Shown piece by piece: positions 24,392 to 33,263 of a DNA stretch of 64,000 bases. A model generated the notes under the pieces. It was not told where the DNA came from, ran no database searches, and was given only the letters and a program-made list of their open reading frames with translations. The position numbers and the translations under genes are program-made. This DNA is from Methylocystis sp. H62 (GTDB taxonomy: Bacteria > Pseudomonadota > Alphaproteobacteria > Rhizobiales > Beijerinckiaceae): the NCBI RefSeq assembly GCF_015709515.1, contig NZ_JADNQZ010000047.1, positions 1-64,000 on the forward strand, given 5' to 3'. Within the stretch, counting starts at the first letter, position 1; every line of letters starts with the position of its first letter.

Positions 24392-25621
24392 CTATACGAT
24401 CTCGATCTCCGGAAAGGGGAAGATCATCTTGCCGCCGCTGGCGAGATATTCCTGCTCCCGCGCCAATATCCCGTCCTTGAAATGCCAGGGAAGCACGAGG
24501 AAATAATCCGGCTTCATCGCCCGCGCCTCGGCTTCCGAAACGATCGGGATATGTGAGCCGGGCGTGAAGCAACCGAATTTGTCGGGATTGACCTCGGCGA
24601 TCGCCTCGACGAGGTCGGGGCCGATGTCGCAGAATTGCAGCACCACGTTGCCCTTGGTCGAGGCGCCGTAGCCGAGGATGCGCTTGTTGTCGTCCTTGAG
24701 CGCGCGCAGCAGGCGGCGCAGGTCCTCGCGATGGCGGAAAACGCGATCTTCGAAATCGCGGTAGGGGCGAGGCGTGTTCAGCCCCATCCGCTCCTCTTGC
24801 GCCAACAGCCAGTCGATCACCGCGAGATTGCGCTTGCGCTGTGTGTTCTTGTGGCCGGCGGTGACGGCGAAACTGCCGCCGTTGACCGCATTCATCTGCA
24901 CGTCGAGAATCTCGAGATCGGCCGCGTTGAGAATTTTCTCGATGACCCCCAGCGAGTAATATTCGATATGCTCGTGGCAGATCGTGTCGTAGGAGGTGAG
25001 CCGCAGCATTGACGGCATATAGCTCTGCTCGAAATGCCATACCCCGTCGGGCGCAAGCGCCTTGGCGACTTCGCGGGCGAACCAGACCGGGTCGTCGAGA
25101 TCGTAGAACATCGCGATCGACGTGACGATCTTCGCCCGCTTCGGCGAGAGCTTTTCAAACGCCTGCGAAGAGAAGAACTCCGGCGCGAGCTTGATATCGT
25201 CCGGATAATATTGTCGGAACTTGGCGCCGGTGGGATCAATGCCGATGCGCGTCAAGCTCGACGTCGTATAGGCCTTGAGAGACGTCGCGTCGTTTGAGCC
25301 GATGTCGAGCACCGCGTCGCCGGGCTTGAGATCGGCGAATCGCTCGAGATGGGCGATCTTCTGGGTCAGGTGTCGCACCATCGACTGATTGAGGCCCGAG
25401 CGATAACCGTAGTTCTCGCCATACATCTCGCTTGCTTCATAGCTGTGCGCGAGTTGCAGCAGGCCTGAATCAGGGCACCAGACGAGCTCCAGAGGTCCGA
25501 CCGTGACAGGCGTCTCGCGAGAGCTCGGAAAAACGCCCGTGAGCGCTTGGTCGCCGAGCGTCAGAACCGAGACGAGATTGGTGGAGCCGCTAACGCGACA
25601 CTTGGTGATTCTCTTCGTCAT
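24392..25621 (-). CDS. Sugar C-methyltransferase-like protein (three-domain, zinc cysteines replaced)
   Basis: A 409-residue member of the NovU/TylCIII-type C-methyltransferase group, which adds a methyl to C3 of dTDP-ketosugars. It has the N-terminal small domain, a Rossmann methyltransferase core (AVLDIGSNDATSLKAY, then IGIDPTGAKF), the segment FEQSYMPSMLRLTSYDTICH with EHIEYYSL, and the C-terminal domain ILGYGASTKGNVVLQFCDIG. The usual two CxxC zinc pairs are altered at the same position: C8-x-x-S11 (CRVSGS) and C49-x-x-S52 (CPDSG). It leads the two-gene unit with the FkbM gene. Another pathway substrate than a deoxysugar is possible. Confidence 0.85.
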   Translation of the reverse strand: MTKRITKCRVSGSTNLVSVLTLGDQALTGVFPSSRETPVTVGPLELVWCPDSGLLQLAHSYEASEMYGENYGYRSGLNQSMVRHLTQKIAHLERFADLKPGDAVLDIGSNDATSLKAYTTSSLTRIGIDPTGAKFRQYYPDDIKLAPEFFSSQAFEKLSPKRAKIVTSIAMFYDLDDPVWFAREVAKALAPDGVWHFEQSYMPSMLRLTSYDTICHEHIEYYSLGVIEKILNAADLEILDVQMNAVNGGSFAVTAGHKNTQRKRNLAVIDWLLAQEERMGLNTPRPYRDFEDRVFRHREDLRRLLRALKDDNKRILGYGASTKGNVVLQFCDIGPDLVEAIAEVNPDKFGCFTPGSHIPIVSEAEARAMKPDYFLVLPWHFKDGILAREQEYLASGGKMIFPFPEIEIV

Positions 25622-25766
25622 TGTTGAATTTCCTGGCGCATTCGCGAATGAACGTCCGCAGCCTTAGAGGCGCTGCCAACGAGGCGAGGAAGCCCTTCCG
25701 TGTATGGTCTCTTAGCAACTTACCGAAGTCTTGGCCTGAAGACGGCGAGAGTGTCAATCGCCCGCG

Positions 25767-27350
25767 TTAGAGCGGGTGATACTGATACAGCCAATTTTCC
25801 GAAAGCACCTCATCGCCGTTCTTGAGGAACAGGCGCATCTCCACAGGCTCAGAGCCTTCCACGGTCAGGTCGAATTGCGCCCGCCAATGGCCCGGCACAT
25901 TATCAAAAACCGCTTCGGCGAACACGTAGGAGAATGTTCCGCGCGACGCCCATAACACCGGTTCGGGCTTCACCCCAAAGGGGAGCTTGGCGAGGGGCTC
26001 GCCCAGAAACTCCACCATGAATTTGCGCACGCCCTTGGGTCGCGGCCTGCCGGGCTGGCCGCCGTTGCCGAGCCTCGTCGCGACGCAGCGCGCGAGCTTG
26101 GTCGGATAGGGCTCGTCCGCAAGCCAATGCAGCCGATAGGAATATTCGAAGGAGGCGCCGGGGACGGCGGGCTTCTCGGGCGCCCAGATGACGACGATAT
26201 TGTCGTGGATCTCGTCATCCGTCGGAATTTCGATGAGTTGAATCGCGCCCTTGCCCCAGTCGCCCTTGGGTTCGATCCACACGCTTGGGCGGCGATCGTA
26301 GAAGACGTTGTCGAGATAGTGGTCGTAATTGCGGTCGCGCTGCATCAGGCCAAAGCCCTTGGGATTGGCGTCGCCAAACGCCGACGCCATGACCCGGTTC
26401 GGATTGTTCAACGGCCGCCACAAGCGCTCGCCCGCGCCGGTCCACATGCTCAGCCCGTCGGAATCATGCACTTCCGGCCGCCAATCGATGGCCGTCGGCT
26501 TGGCGGTCTCCGAGAACCAGAACATCGAGGTGAGCGGCGCGACGCCAAAACGGGTGAAGGCGCCGCGTAGATACAGCGAGCAGTCGATGTCCATGACGAC
26601 GCCCTTGCCGCGCGTCATCAGGAAGCGATAGGCGCCCACGATCGACGGGCCTTCGAGCAACGCATGCAGGACGACGCCGTCGGCGGTCTCCGGGCCGATG
26701 TAAATTTCAGTGAAGTCAGGGAATTCCTCGTTCGATCCCGCCTGCCAGGTGTCGAGCGCGACGCCGCGCGCTGACATGCCATATTGGCGCAATTCGCCGA
26801 TCGCGCGGAAATATGACGCGCCCAGAAACGCCACCCAGTCGTTCTTCTTCCAGTCGAGCGCGCCGTCCTTCGCCTCCTGAATGCGAAATCCCGCGAAGCC
26901 GGCGCCGGGCGGCAGTTGGCGCGCGATCGAATCCGCCGGCATATTGAAGTAGCTCGTATCGTAAAGAACCTCGCGCGCCTCGCCGTTTTCGACGACATTC
27001 ATGCGCACGGCCTTCTTGAAGAACATCCCCAGGTGGAAGAACTCTATGGGGAAGCGGTCCTTGGTGTCGGCGAAAAGCGCGTGATCGGTGTTGTAGGTGA
27101 TCTGTCCCCACTTCTCGTAGTCGATCTGCGAGGTGATCTCTGGGGCAGGGATATTCGGCTTGCGGTAAGGCTCTTTGATAAGGCGCTGCGCCGTCTGCTT
27201 GAGCGTTTCGAAGGAGAAGGGCCGCGGTTCGCCGAGCCGAAGATTGGAGACGCTTGTCGCCGCCGCGCTGCGAGGCGCGCCGACCGCCCCGAGGGCGCTC
27301 GTCGCCGCCGCCGCTTTGATAAACGAGCGACGATCCTGCTTCTCGACCAT
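25767..27350 (-). CDS. opgD: Periplasmic glucan biosynthesis protein, OpgD/MdoD-like
   Basis: Shapes osmoregulated periplasmic glucans. The Tat signal DRRSFIKAAAATSALG lies near residues 6-21, so the protein is exported folded; OpgD (not OpgG) uses Tat. The body has SFETLKQTAQRLIKEPYRKP, FPIEFFHLGMFFKKAVRMNV, FAGFRIQE, GASYFRAIG and SMFWFSE, EVHDSDGLSMW and FYDRRPSVWIEPKGDWGKG, all typical MdoG-family stretches. I choose the ATG at 27350 (527 residues) because AAGGA stands 7 bp before it and the Tat motif then sits near the N-terminus; the frame extends 27 codons further. A small membrane protein gene lies 98 bp upstream on the same strand. Confidence 0.93.
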   Translation of the reverse strand: MVEKQDRRSFIKAAAATSALGAVGAPRSAAATSVSNLRLGEPRPFSFETLKQTAQRLIKEPYRKPNIPAPEITSQIDYEKWGQITYNTDHALFADTKDRFPIEFFHLGMFFKKAVRMNVVENGEAREVLYDTSYFNMPADSIARQLPPGAGFAGFRIQEAKDGALDWKKNDWVAFLGASYFRAIGELRQYGMSARGVALDTWQAGSNEEFPDFTEIYIGPETADGVVLHALLEGPSIVGAYRFLMTRGKGVVMDIDCSLYLRGAFTRFGVAPLTSMFWFSETAKPTAIDWRPEVHDSDGLSMWTGAGERLWRPLNNPNRVMASAFGDANPKGFGLMQRDRNYDHYLDNVFYDRRPSVWIEPKGDWGKGAIQLIEIPTDDEIHDNIVVIWAPEKPAVPGASFEYSYRLHWLADEPYPTKLARCVATRLGNGGQPGRPRPKGVRKFMVEFLGEPLAKLPFGVKPEPVLWASRGTFSYVFAEAVFDNVPGHWRAQFDLTVEGSEPVEMRLFLKNGDEVLSENWLYQYHPL

Positions 27351-27448
27351 CTCGGCGTCCTTGTTGCGAAGTTTGGGAGATGCGCGCCTGGGTCTGCCGC
27401 CGCCGCGAGCCTGTCGAGGGACGCGAGACATTACGGCGCGGACCCTAA

Positions 27449-27682
27449 TTAGCCGCGAATCGGCTCATTGCGGATGGCGGTCCGCATGAAGAAGTAGAGT
27501 CCGATCAGGCCGGCGAGGGAGAAGATGATTTCGAGCGCGCGGCTGATGAGGGGATCAAGCTGAAAAAGCCCGCCCAGCGCCCAGCCGGCGGCCCAGGATG
27601 CGCCGACAAGCTCGGTGCCGACCAAGATCGCCACGGCGACGAGCGTCGACAGGCGCGGATAATTGATGGGCTTCTGGCTCAT
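27449..27682 (-). CDS. Small membrane protein upstream of opgD
   Basis: A 77-residue protein with two hydrophobic segments, LVAVAILVGTELVGASWAAG (about 14-33) and ALEIIFSLAGLIGLYFFM (about 49-66), and a basic C-terminus. No family is recognised. It is on the same strand as opgD, 98 bp before it, and may share its promoter. A role in the glucan pathway is only suggested by position. The rest of the 270-bp gap up to the permease gene at 27955 shows no further gene. Confidence 0.6.
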   Translation of the reverse strand: MSQKPINYPRLSTLVAVAILVGTELVGASWAAGWALGGLFQLDPLISRALEIIFSLAGLIGLYFFMRTAIRNEPIRG

Positions 27683-27954
27683 GCCGTCATTCTCGAGCTC
27701 GACCCCTTAACAGGCGGCCGACGCCGCGCTCGAGTCGTGCTATAGCAAAGGCTGCTGCAAGGCAAGTCAGGCGGACCGGACCGCGACGCACAGACGAGTG
27801 CGAAGTCACGGATCTGGAAGGCTAATTGAGGCGCGTCACGATCGCGTTTCGCTTCTCGCAGTCTTTCCGCTTGTATGTTTTGGCGCCGCAACGATAATCG
27901 GCGCCGCCGAAGGCGCGGCGCGCTCGCCACGTCGCGAATTCGAAAGGGTGACGC

Positions 27955-29418
27955 TTGTTCCAAGCCGCCAGCAAGAGCTATCTGAACCGCAAGTCCGTCC
28001 ACAAAATCATCGCCGATCACGCCGCCGCCGACGGCGACGGCCTTAAACGCGCGCTTGGCTGGGGGTCGTTGATGTCGCTCGGCGTCGGCGGCATCATCGG
28101 CGCCGGCATTTTCGTGTTGACCGGCACGGCGGCGGCGAATTACGCCGGGCCCGGCGTGATGATCTCCTTCATGCTGTCGGGACTCGCCTGCGCCTTTGTC
28201 GCGCTGTGCTACGCGGAACTTGCGTCGCTCATTCCCGTCGCGGGGAGCACCTACACATACACTTATGTGACGCTCGGCGAGATTTTCGCCTGGATCATCG
28301 GCTGGAATCTGGTGCTCGAATATGCAGCTGGGGCGGCGACTGTCGCGGTCGGCTGGTCCGGCTATTTCAATCGCGTCATGCAAGGGCTCGGCATACATGT
28401 GCCGCCCGAGCTGACCACCGCCTTCTTCGCTGATCCGACTGCGCATGGCGCGCCGCCCGGCGCCGTTCACGGGTTGTTCAATGTTCCTGCTGCTGCAATC
28501 ATCCTGTTGCTGACCGCGCTGCTCGTGCGCGGCACGAGCGAGTCGACGCTTTTCAACAACATCATCGTCGCCATCAAGGTCACTGTCGTGCTGATGGTGA
28601 TCGTTTTCGGCGCTGCGCATATCGACCACGCCAATTGGTCGCCGCTCATTCCCGACAACACTGGCGACTTCGGCACTTTCGGCTGGAGCGGCGTCGTGCG
28701 CGGCGCGTCGGTCGTTTTCTTCGCCTACATCGGATTCGACTCCGTCTCGACTGCGGCGCAGGAGGCGCATAATCCACAACGAGACGTGCCGATTGGCATC
28801 ATCGGCTCGCTGATCATCTGCACGATACTCTATATCGCCGTGGCGGCTATCGCGACCGGCGTCGTCAACTACAAGGAGCTGGGCGTTCCTGACCCAATGG
28901 CGCTGGTCATGGATCGCACCGGCGTCTCGTGGCTCGCCTGGGCGGTGAAGCTCGGCGCGCTAGCCGGACTGACGACGGCGATTCTGGTGCTGCTCTACGG
29001 GCAGACGCGCATCTTCTTCGCCATGGCGCACGACGGCCTGCTGCCGCCGATCTTCGCGAGACTGCACCCGACTTTTCGCACGCCCGCCGTCAGCCAGATC
29101 CTCGTCGGCGTGATCGTGGCGCTCGCGGCGGGTCTGTTGCCGCTCGATATTCTCGGCGAAATGGTGAGCATCGGAACGCTGGCGGCTTTCGCGCTCGTCT
29201 GCTTGGCGGTGCTGCGCCTGCGTCGAATGCACCCGGAACTCCGCCGCCCGTTCCGTGCGCCCGGGATTCCATTGTTGCCCATCGCCGGGATACTGTCCTG
29301 TTTCGCGCTGATGGCCGCGCTTCCGCTCGACACTTGGCTCCGGCTGCTGATCTGGACCGTCATCGGGGTCGCCATTTACCTTTTTTATGGCATCAAGCAC
29401 GCCAAACGCCTCCACTAG
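27955..29418 (+). CDS. APC superfamily amino-acid permease
   Basis: A 487-residue transporter of the cationic amino-acid transporter (CAT/YfnA-like) branch, about 12 membrane helices. Typical segments are LGVGGIIGAGIFVLTGTAAA, AGPGVMISFMLSGLACAFVA, CYAELASLIPVAGSTYTYTY, FFAYIGFDSVSTAAQEAHNP and GQTRIFFAMAHDGLLPP. The start is a TTG at 27955 preceded by GAAAGGG; no in-frame ATG gives the conserved N-terminal helix. The substrate is not readable. It is a single gene; the next hairpin (29497-29527) may close its transcript. Confidence 0.9.
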   Translation: MFQAASKSYLNRKSVHKIIADHAAADGDGLKRALGWGSLMSLGVGGIIGAGIFVLTGTAAANYAGPGVMISFMLSGLACAFVALCYAELASLIPVAGSTYTYTYVTLGEIFAWIIGWNLVLEYAAGAATVAVGWSGYFNRVMQGLGIHVPPELTTAFFADPTAHGAPPGAVHGLFNVPAAAIILLLTALLVRGTSESTLFNNIIVAIKVTVVLMVIVFGAAHIDHANWSPLIPDNTGDFGTFGWSGVVRGASVVFFAYIGFDSVSTAAQEAHNPQRDVPIGIIGSLIICTILYIAVAAIATGVVNYKELGVPDPMALVMDRTGVSWLAWAVKLGALAGLTTAILVLLYGQTRIFFAMAHDGLLPPIFARLHPTFRTPAVSQILVGVIVALAAGLLPLDILGEMVSIGTLAAFALVCLAVLRLRRMHPELRRPFRAPGIPLLPIAGILSCFALMAALPLDTWLRLLIWTVIGVAIYLFYGIKHAKRLH

Positions 29419-29496
29419 CCGCCTGGCGCGACGAGATTGATGTCCTAAACGCGTGGACGGGGGAACCCTTGGCGGCCGGCGAGGTTACGATTTAGT

Positions 29497-29527
29497 CCCG
29501 ATCCTTCGACGCGGCGAAAGGATCGGG
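29497..29527. terminator. Hairpin between permease and photolyase genes
   Basis: A perfect 10-bp inverted repeat CCCGATCCTT (29497-29506) and AAGGATCGGG (29518-29527) has an 11-base loop. It has no T-tract on either strand, so it is a weak terminator candidate or a small interspersed palindrome. Confidence 0.45.
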
Positions 29528-29565
29528 GCGTGACCTTTCGGAATGTCGAACGGGGTTCTCGCGAT

Positions 29566-31008
29566 ATGAATGCGCCGGCGATCGTCTGGTTTCGCAATGA
29601 TTTGCGCATCTCTGACCATCCGGCGCTTTCGGCGGCTGCACGATCGGGAGCGCCGCTCGTCGCCCTTTACATCCTGGACGATGAAAGCCCCGGAGAATGG
29701 CGCACGGGCGCCGCGGCGCGTTGGTGGCTGCACCATTCTCTGAAGGCGCTGTCCCAGAGCCTCGCCGGCAGGGGCGTGTCGCTGACCTTGCGCCGCGGGC
29801 GCGCTCCCTACGTCTTCGAGCAGATCATCGCCGAAACCGGCGCTGGAGCCGTCTTCTGGAACAAGCTTTACGAGCCTTGGGCGATCCGGCGAGACGCCGA
29901 ACTCGAGGCGCAGCTGCGCGATGATGCGGTAGAAACGCATTGTTTTCAAGAGTCTGTGCTCTTCGAGCCGGAGACGCTTCGCACCAAACAGGGTGAGAGC
30001 TTCCGGATATTCACCCCTTTTTGGCGGGCCTGCCTCGCGGCGCCGCCGCCGGAGCGGCCCCTTCCGGCGCCCGAAGTCCTGCACGCCGCGCCGCTTCCGC
30101 CGGACAGCGACGATCTCGACGCGTGGCGGCTGCTGCCCCAAAACCCCGATTGGGCGATCGGCATGCGCAAGGTCTGGCTTGTCGGCGAGACGGCCGCGCG
30201 CGCCGAACTTGCCGACTTCGCGCGCCACCATGTCGTCGACTACAAGGTTGAACGCGACTTCATGGGCCGCGTCGGCGTCTCCAGGCTTTCCCCGCATCTG
30301 CACTTTGGCGAATTGTCGCCACGCGAAGTCTGGCACGCGATCAGCGACCCCGGGAGCATCGGCGGCGAAGCCTATCTGAGGGAACTCGGCTGGCGGGAGT
30401 TCTGCCATCACTTGCTGATCTCCCACTGGGACCTGCCGGATCGCCCTTTGGACAGGACCTTCGAACGTTTTCCCTATCGCGACGACGAGACGTCGCTCGA
30501 CGCCTGGCGGAACGGTCAGACCGGCTATCCGCTCGTCGACGCGGCGATGCGCGAATTGTGGATCACGGGCTGGATGCACAATCGCGCCCGTCTGGTTTCG
30601 GCGAGCTTTCTGATCAAGCACCTGCTCATTGACTGGCGGAAGGGAGAGCGCTGGTTCTGGGACACGCTGGTCGACGCCGATCTCGCCAATAATAGCGCCA
30701 ACTGGCAGTGGGTGGCGGGCTGCGGGGCCGACGCCGCGCCTTACTTCCGCATCTTCAATCCCGCGCTTCAGGGCGAAAAATTCGATCCCGATGGCGCTTA
30801 TGTGCGCCGTTACGTGCCGGAGCTCGCGGGGCTCGACGTCCGCTACATCCATCGTCCGTGGGCGGCGCCAGACGACGTCTTGCGCGCTGCCGGCGTCGTG
30901 CTTGGCGTCACCTATCCGCATCCGATCGTCGACCATAGCGAGGCGCGGGAGCGGGCGCTCGCCGCCTTCGAGGCCGTTCGGGCCCAGCCGTCGTTGCGGG
31001 AAGCGTAG
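29566..31008 (+). CDS. phrB: Deoxyribodipyrimidine photolyase
   Basis: A light-driven FAD enzyme that splits cyclobutane pyrimidine dimers. From the ATG at 29566 it has 480 residues: antenna-binding N-terminal domain (IVWFRNDLRISDHPALSAAA), then the helical FAD domain with SRLSPHLHFGELSPRE, YLRELGWREFCHHLL, GQTGYPLVDAAMRELWITGW, MHNRARLVSASFLIKHLLID, the WFWDTLVDADLANNSANWQW region and the electron-transfer Trp triad positions in place. Class I CPD type is most likely. The last residues (QPSLREA) come from sequence resembling an interspersed repeat. cobT starts 117 bp on. Confidence 0.95.
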   Translation: MNAPAIVWFRNDLRISDHPALSAAARSGAPLVALYILDDESPGEWRTGAAARWWLHHSLKALSQSLAGRGVSLTLRRGRAPYVFEQIIAETGAGAVFWNKLYEPWAIRRDAELEAQLRDDAVETHCFQESVLFEPETLRTKQGESFRIFTPFWRACLAAPPPERPLPAPEVLHAAPLPPDSDDLDAWRLLPQNPDWAIGMRKVWLVGETAARAELADFARHHVVDYKVERDFMGRVGVSRLSPHLHFGELSPREVWHAISDPGSIGGEAYLRELGWREFCHHLLISHWDLPDRPLDRTFERFPYRDDETSLDAWRNGQTGYPLVDAAMRELWITGWMHNRARLVSASFLIKHLLIDWRKGERWFWDTLVDADLANNSANWQWVAGCGADAAPYFRIFNPALQGEKFDPDGAYVRRYVPELAGLDVRYIHRPWAAPDDVLRAAGVVLGVTYPHPIVDHSEARERALAAFEAVRAQPSLREA

Positions 31009-31125
31009 CGGCAATGCCTCTTACGTTCTGAGCGGTCATTGGAGAAGGCGGAGCCGACGAGGCAGTCTTCGGCCTCAATGACCAGTCGCTCGCCAATGTC
31101 GCCGCGACCCGGTAAAGCCGGCGGC

Positions 31126-32148
31126 ATGTCTCACGCCGTTCATCCCTTCGAAGAAATCCGTATCCTGTTGGCGGCTCTGCCCGGCCCGGATCTGCGCGCC
31201 GCGGCGGCGGTCCGCGCGCGCGATTGCCGGCTGACCAAGCCGCCCGGCGCGCTCGGTCGGCTCGAAGAGATCGTCGAATGGCTCGCGGCCTGGCAGGGCA
31301 GGGCGGAGCCTTCGATCGAGCGCCCGCTCGTCGCGGTGTTCGCCGCCAATCACGGCGTCGTGGCGCAGGGCGTTTCGGCTTTCCCGGCGAGCGTCACGCA
31401 ACAGATGGTGGCGAATTTTCTCTCCGGCGGCGCGGCGATCAATCAGATCTGCAAGTCCTATGGCGTCGGCCTGAAGGTCTATGAGCTGGCGCTCGAACGG
31501 CCGACGGCCGACTTTACTGTGGCGCCGGCCATGGACGAGCGCGAAGCGGCGGCGACCTTCGCCTATGGGATGGAGGCGATCCAGGGCGATATTGATCTCC
31601 TCGCCCCAGGCGAGATGGGCATTGGCAATACGACGAGCGCGGCGGCGATCTATGCCGCGCTTTTCGGCGGACCCGCCTCGCGCTGGACCGGACGCGGCAC
31701 GGGCGTCGACGACGCTGGGCTTTCGCGCAAGAACGCCGCGATCGACGCCGCGCTGACGCTGCATGCGCCGCATCTCGCCGATCCTTTAGAAATTTTGCGC
31801 CGGCTCGGCGGGCGGGAAATCGCGGCGATGATGGGCGCCATCGCCGCCGCGCGTCTCAACCGCATTCCGGTGGTGCTTGACGGCTATGTCGCCTGCGCCG
31901 CCGCAGCGCTGTTGCATGCGATCGCGCCCGAGTCGATCGCTCATTGCGTAGCAGGCCACGTCTCGGCGGAGGGCGCGCATCGCGACGTTCTGACGCGGCT
32001 TGGCATGCGCCCGCTGCTCGATCTCGACATGCGGCTGGGCGAAGGCTCGGGCGCGGCGCTGGCCATCGGCCTGATCAAAGCGGCGCTTGCATGTCATAGC
32101 GACATGGCCACGTTCGATAGCGCGGGCGTATCGGAAAAATCGGAATGA
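31126..32148 (+). CDS. cobT: Nicotinate-nucleotide:dimethylbenzimidazole phosphoribosyltransferase
   Basis: Makes alpha-ribazole-5'-phosphate for the lower ligand of cobalamin; CobS (14229-15005) uses the dephosphorylated product. The 340 residues include RLTKPPGALGRLEEIVEWLA, VFAANHGVVAQGVSAFPASV, TQQMVANFLSGGAAINQICK, PGEMGIGNTTSAAAIYAALF, the GRGTGVDD stretch and the catalytic Glu region near LGEGSGAALAIGLIKAAL. The start at 31126 is the ATG nearest the domain; 29 more upstream codons are open. No riboswitch is seen in the 117-bp leader. Confidence 0.96.
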   Translation: MSHAVHPFEEIRILLAALPGPDLRAAAAVRARDCRLTKPPGALGRLEEIVEWLAAWQGRAEPSIERPLVAVFAANHGVVAQGVSAFPASVTQQMVANFLSGGAAINQICKSYGVGLKVYELALERPTADFTVAPAMDEREAAATFAYGMEAIQGDIDLLAPGEMGIGNTTSAAAIYAALFGGPASRWTGRGTGVDDAGLSRKNAAIDAALTLHAPHLADPLEILRRLGGREIAAMMGAIAAARLNRIPVVLDGYVACAAAALLHAIAPESIAHCVAGHVSAEGAHRDVLTRLGMRPLLDLDMRLGEGSGAALAIGLIKAALACHSDMATFDSAGVSEKSE

Positions 32149-32232
32149 TTCACGGAGGGCGGCTTCCCCTCAAGAAACTGTCACATCCGCAGCGCATTGA
32201 AGTCAAAACCGACCCCTAAGGAGCGCGGTTAC

Positions 32233-33189
32233 ATGAACTCCAATATTTCATCCGCCTACGTGGCCGTGGTCTTGATGGCGGCGCTTGCGGCGGCGCTGCT
32301 TTTTCATCTCAGTCGGATCCTGGGTCCGCAGCGGCTGCTTCATGCGGCCTATGCCGCAGCCGCCCTAGGGCTGTTTTATCTGCTGGGCGCGACCGCCTTC
32401 GGCTGGACATTCGACCGACAAGGCGCGCTGCTTTGGGTCTATCTCGCATCTTTCCTTCTCGCGGCAGGCGTTGCGGCGCGTCGGCGCATGATGCTCGGCG
32501 CGATTGGGCTGCCCTGGCTTTCGGCGCTGATCCAGCTCGGCGTCGTCGCTTACATGTTTGCGCCGGACTCATTCCGGAAGCCGCCGGTGACGGCGGCGCT
32601 GTTCCTGTATTTCATCTTCGAGGCGCTCATCTGGCTGCGCGGCCGGGAAGCGCAGGAGCCGGCGCCGTCTGTTGGAGCCAACGTTCGCGAGCGGCCGCCG
32701 CTCTTCACGCCAAAACGCCGTCGCGGTCTCGCAGAAGCTTCCCTGGCGATCGCGGGCTTCGCCGTCGCCTTTCTGCTTGTCGCGGGGCCGCAAGCGGCGC
32801 ATGAGGCGTCGGAGCCAGACTCGGCGCAGCAGCAGTCGGAAATCGAGCAGACCGCTGCGATCGGCGAGACGACGAAAAGCGAGGAGCCCGCCCCGGAGGC
32901 GAATCCGTCTGCGACCAATGACGAGCCGAAGGCAGCGAGCCAAGAAGGCGAGCCGGCTGAAGCCGCCCCGCGAGTGGCCGGCAATGCGCCCGTCGAGACC
33001 CCGCCGACTGCGGCGAAGGACCCTGGCGTTTATACGGCGCGCGCAGGGGACACGTTTAAATCCATCGCCAGGCGGCTCTATGGCGCTACCAGCAAATGGC
33101 GCGCGATCGCCGAGCGCAACCCCGATCTGAAGTCGAAAAAGCTGCGCGCCGGTCAGCTCGTCAATCTGCCGTCAGCGCCGACGCGTTGA
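32233..33189 (+). CDS. Multi-pass membrane protein with C-terminal LysM domain
   Basis: A 318-residue protein. Four or five hydrophobic segments fill residues 8-125 (AYVAVVLMAALAAALLFHL, LLHAAYAAAALGLFYLLGA, LLWVYLASFLLAAGVAA, IQLGVVAYMFA, AALFLYFIFEALIWL); another lies near 170-185 (LAIAGFAVAFLLVAG). A long Glu/Ala/Pro linker follows, then one LysM domain at the end (VYTARAGDTFKSIARRLYGA, RNPDLKSKKLRAGQLVNLP). LysM binds peptidoglycan, so the tail should reach the cell wall in the periplasm. AAGGAGCG precedes the ATG. The N-terminal part resembles no family I know. Confidence 0.8.
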   Translation: MNSNISSAYVAVVLMAALAAALLFHLSRILGPQRLLHAAYAAAALGLFYLLGATAFGWTFDRQGALLWVYLASFLLAAGVAARRRMMLGAIGLPWLSALIQLGVVAYMFAPDSFRKPPVTAALFLYFIFEALIWLRGREAQEPAPSVGANVRERPPLFTPKRRRGLAEASLAIAGFAVAFLLVAGPQAAHEASEPDSAQQQSEIEQTAAIGETTKSEEPAPEANPSATNDEPKAASQEGEPAEAAPRVAGNAPVETPPTAAKDPGVYTARAGDTFKSIARRLYGATSKWRAIAERNPDLKSKKLRAGQLVNLPSAPTR

Positions 33190-33263
33190 GGTGAGGAGAT
33201 AGCGTGAATTCTCGGCGGCTCTTGTCGAACCGCCGAGACGCCTGTGATCGACTCCGCGCCGAA

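Noticed and set aside
27701-27960. Start of the permease further upstream at 27798.
   Set aside because: That frame is different from the permease frame; the domain begins in the frame that starts with TTG at 27955.
31009-31125. Cobalamin riboswitch ahead of cobT.
   Set aside because: The leader is only 117 bp and lacks a B12 box (GCCACTG-like) and the expected stems.
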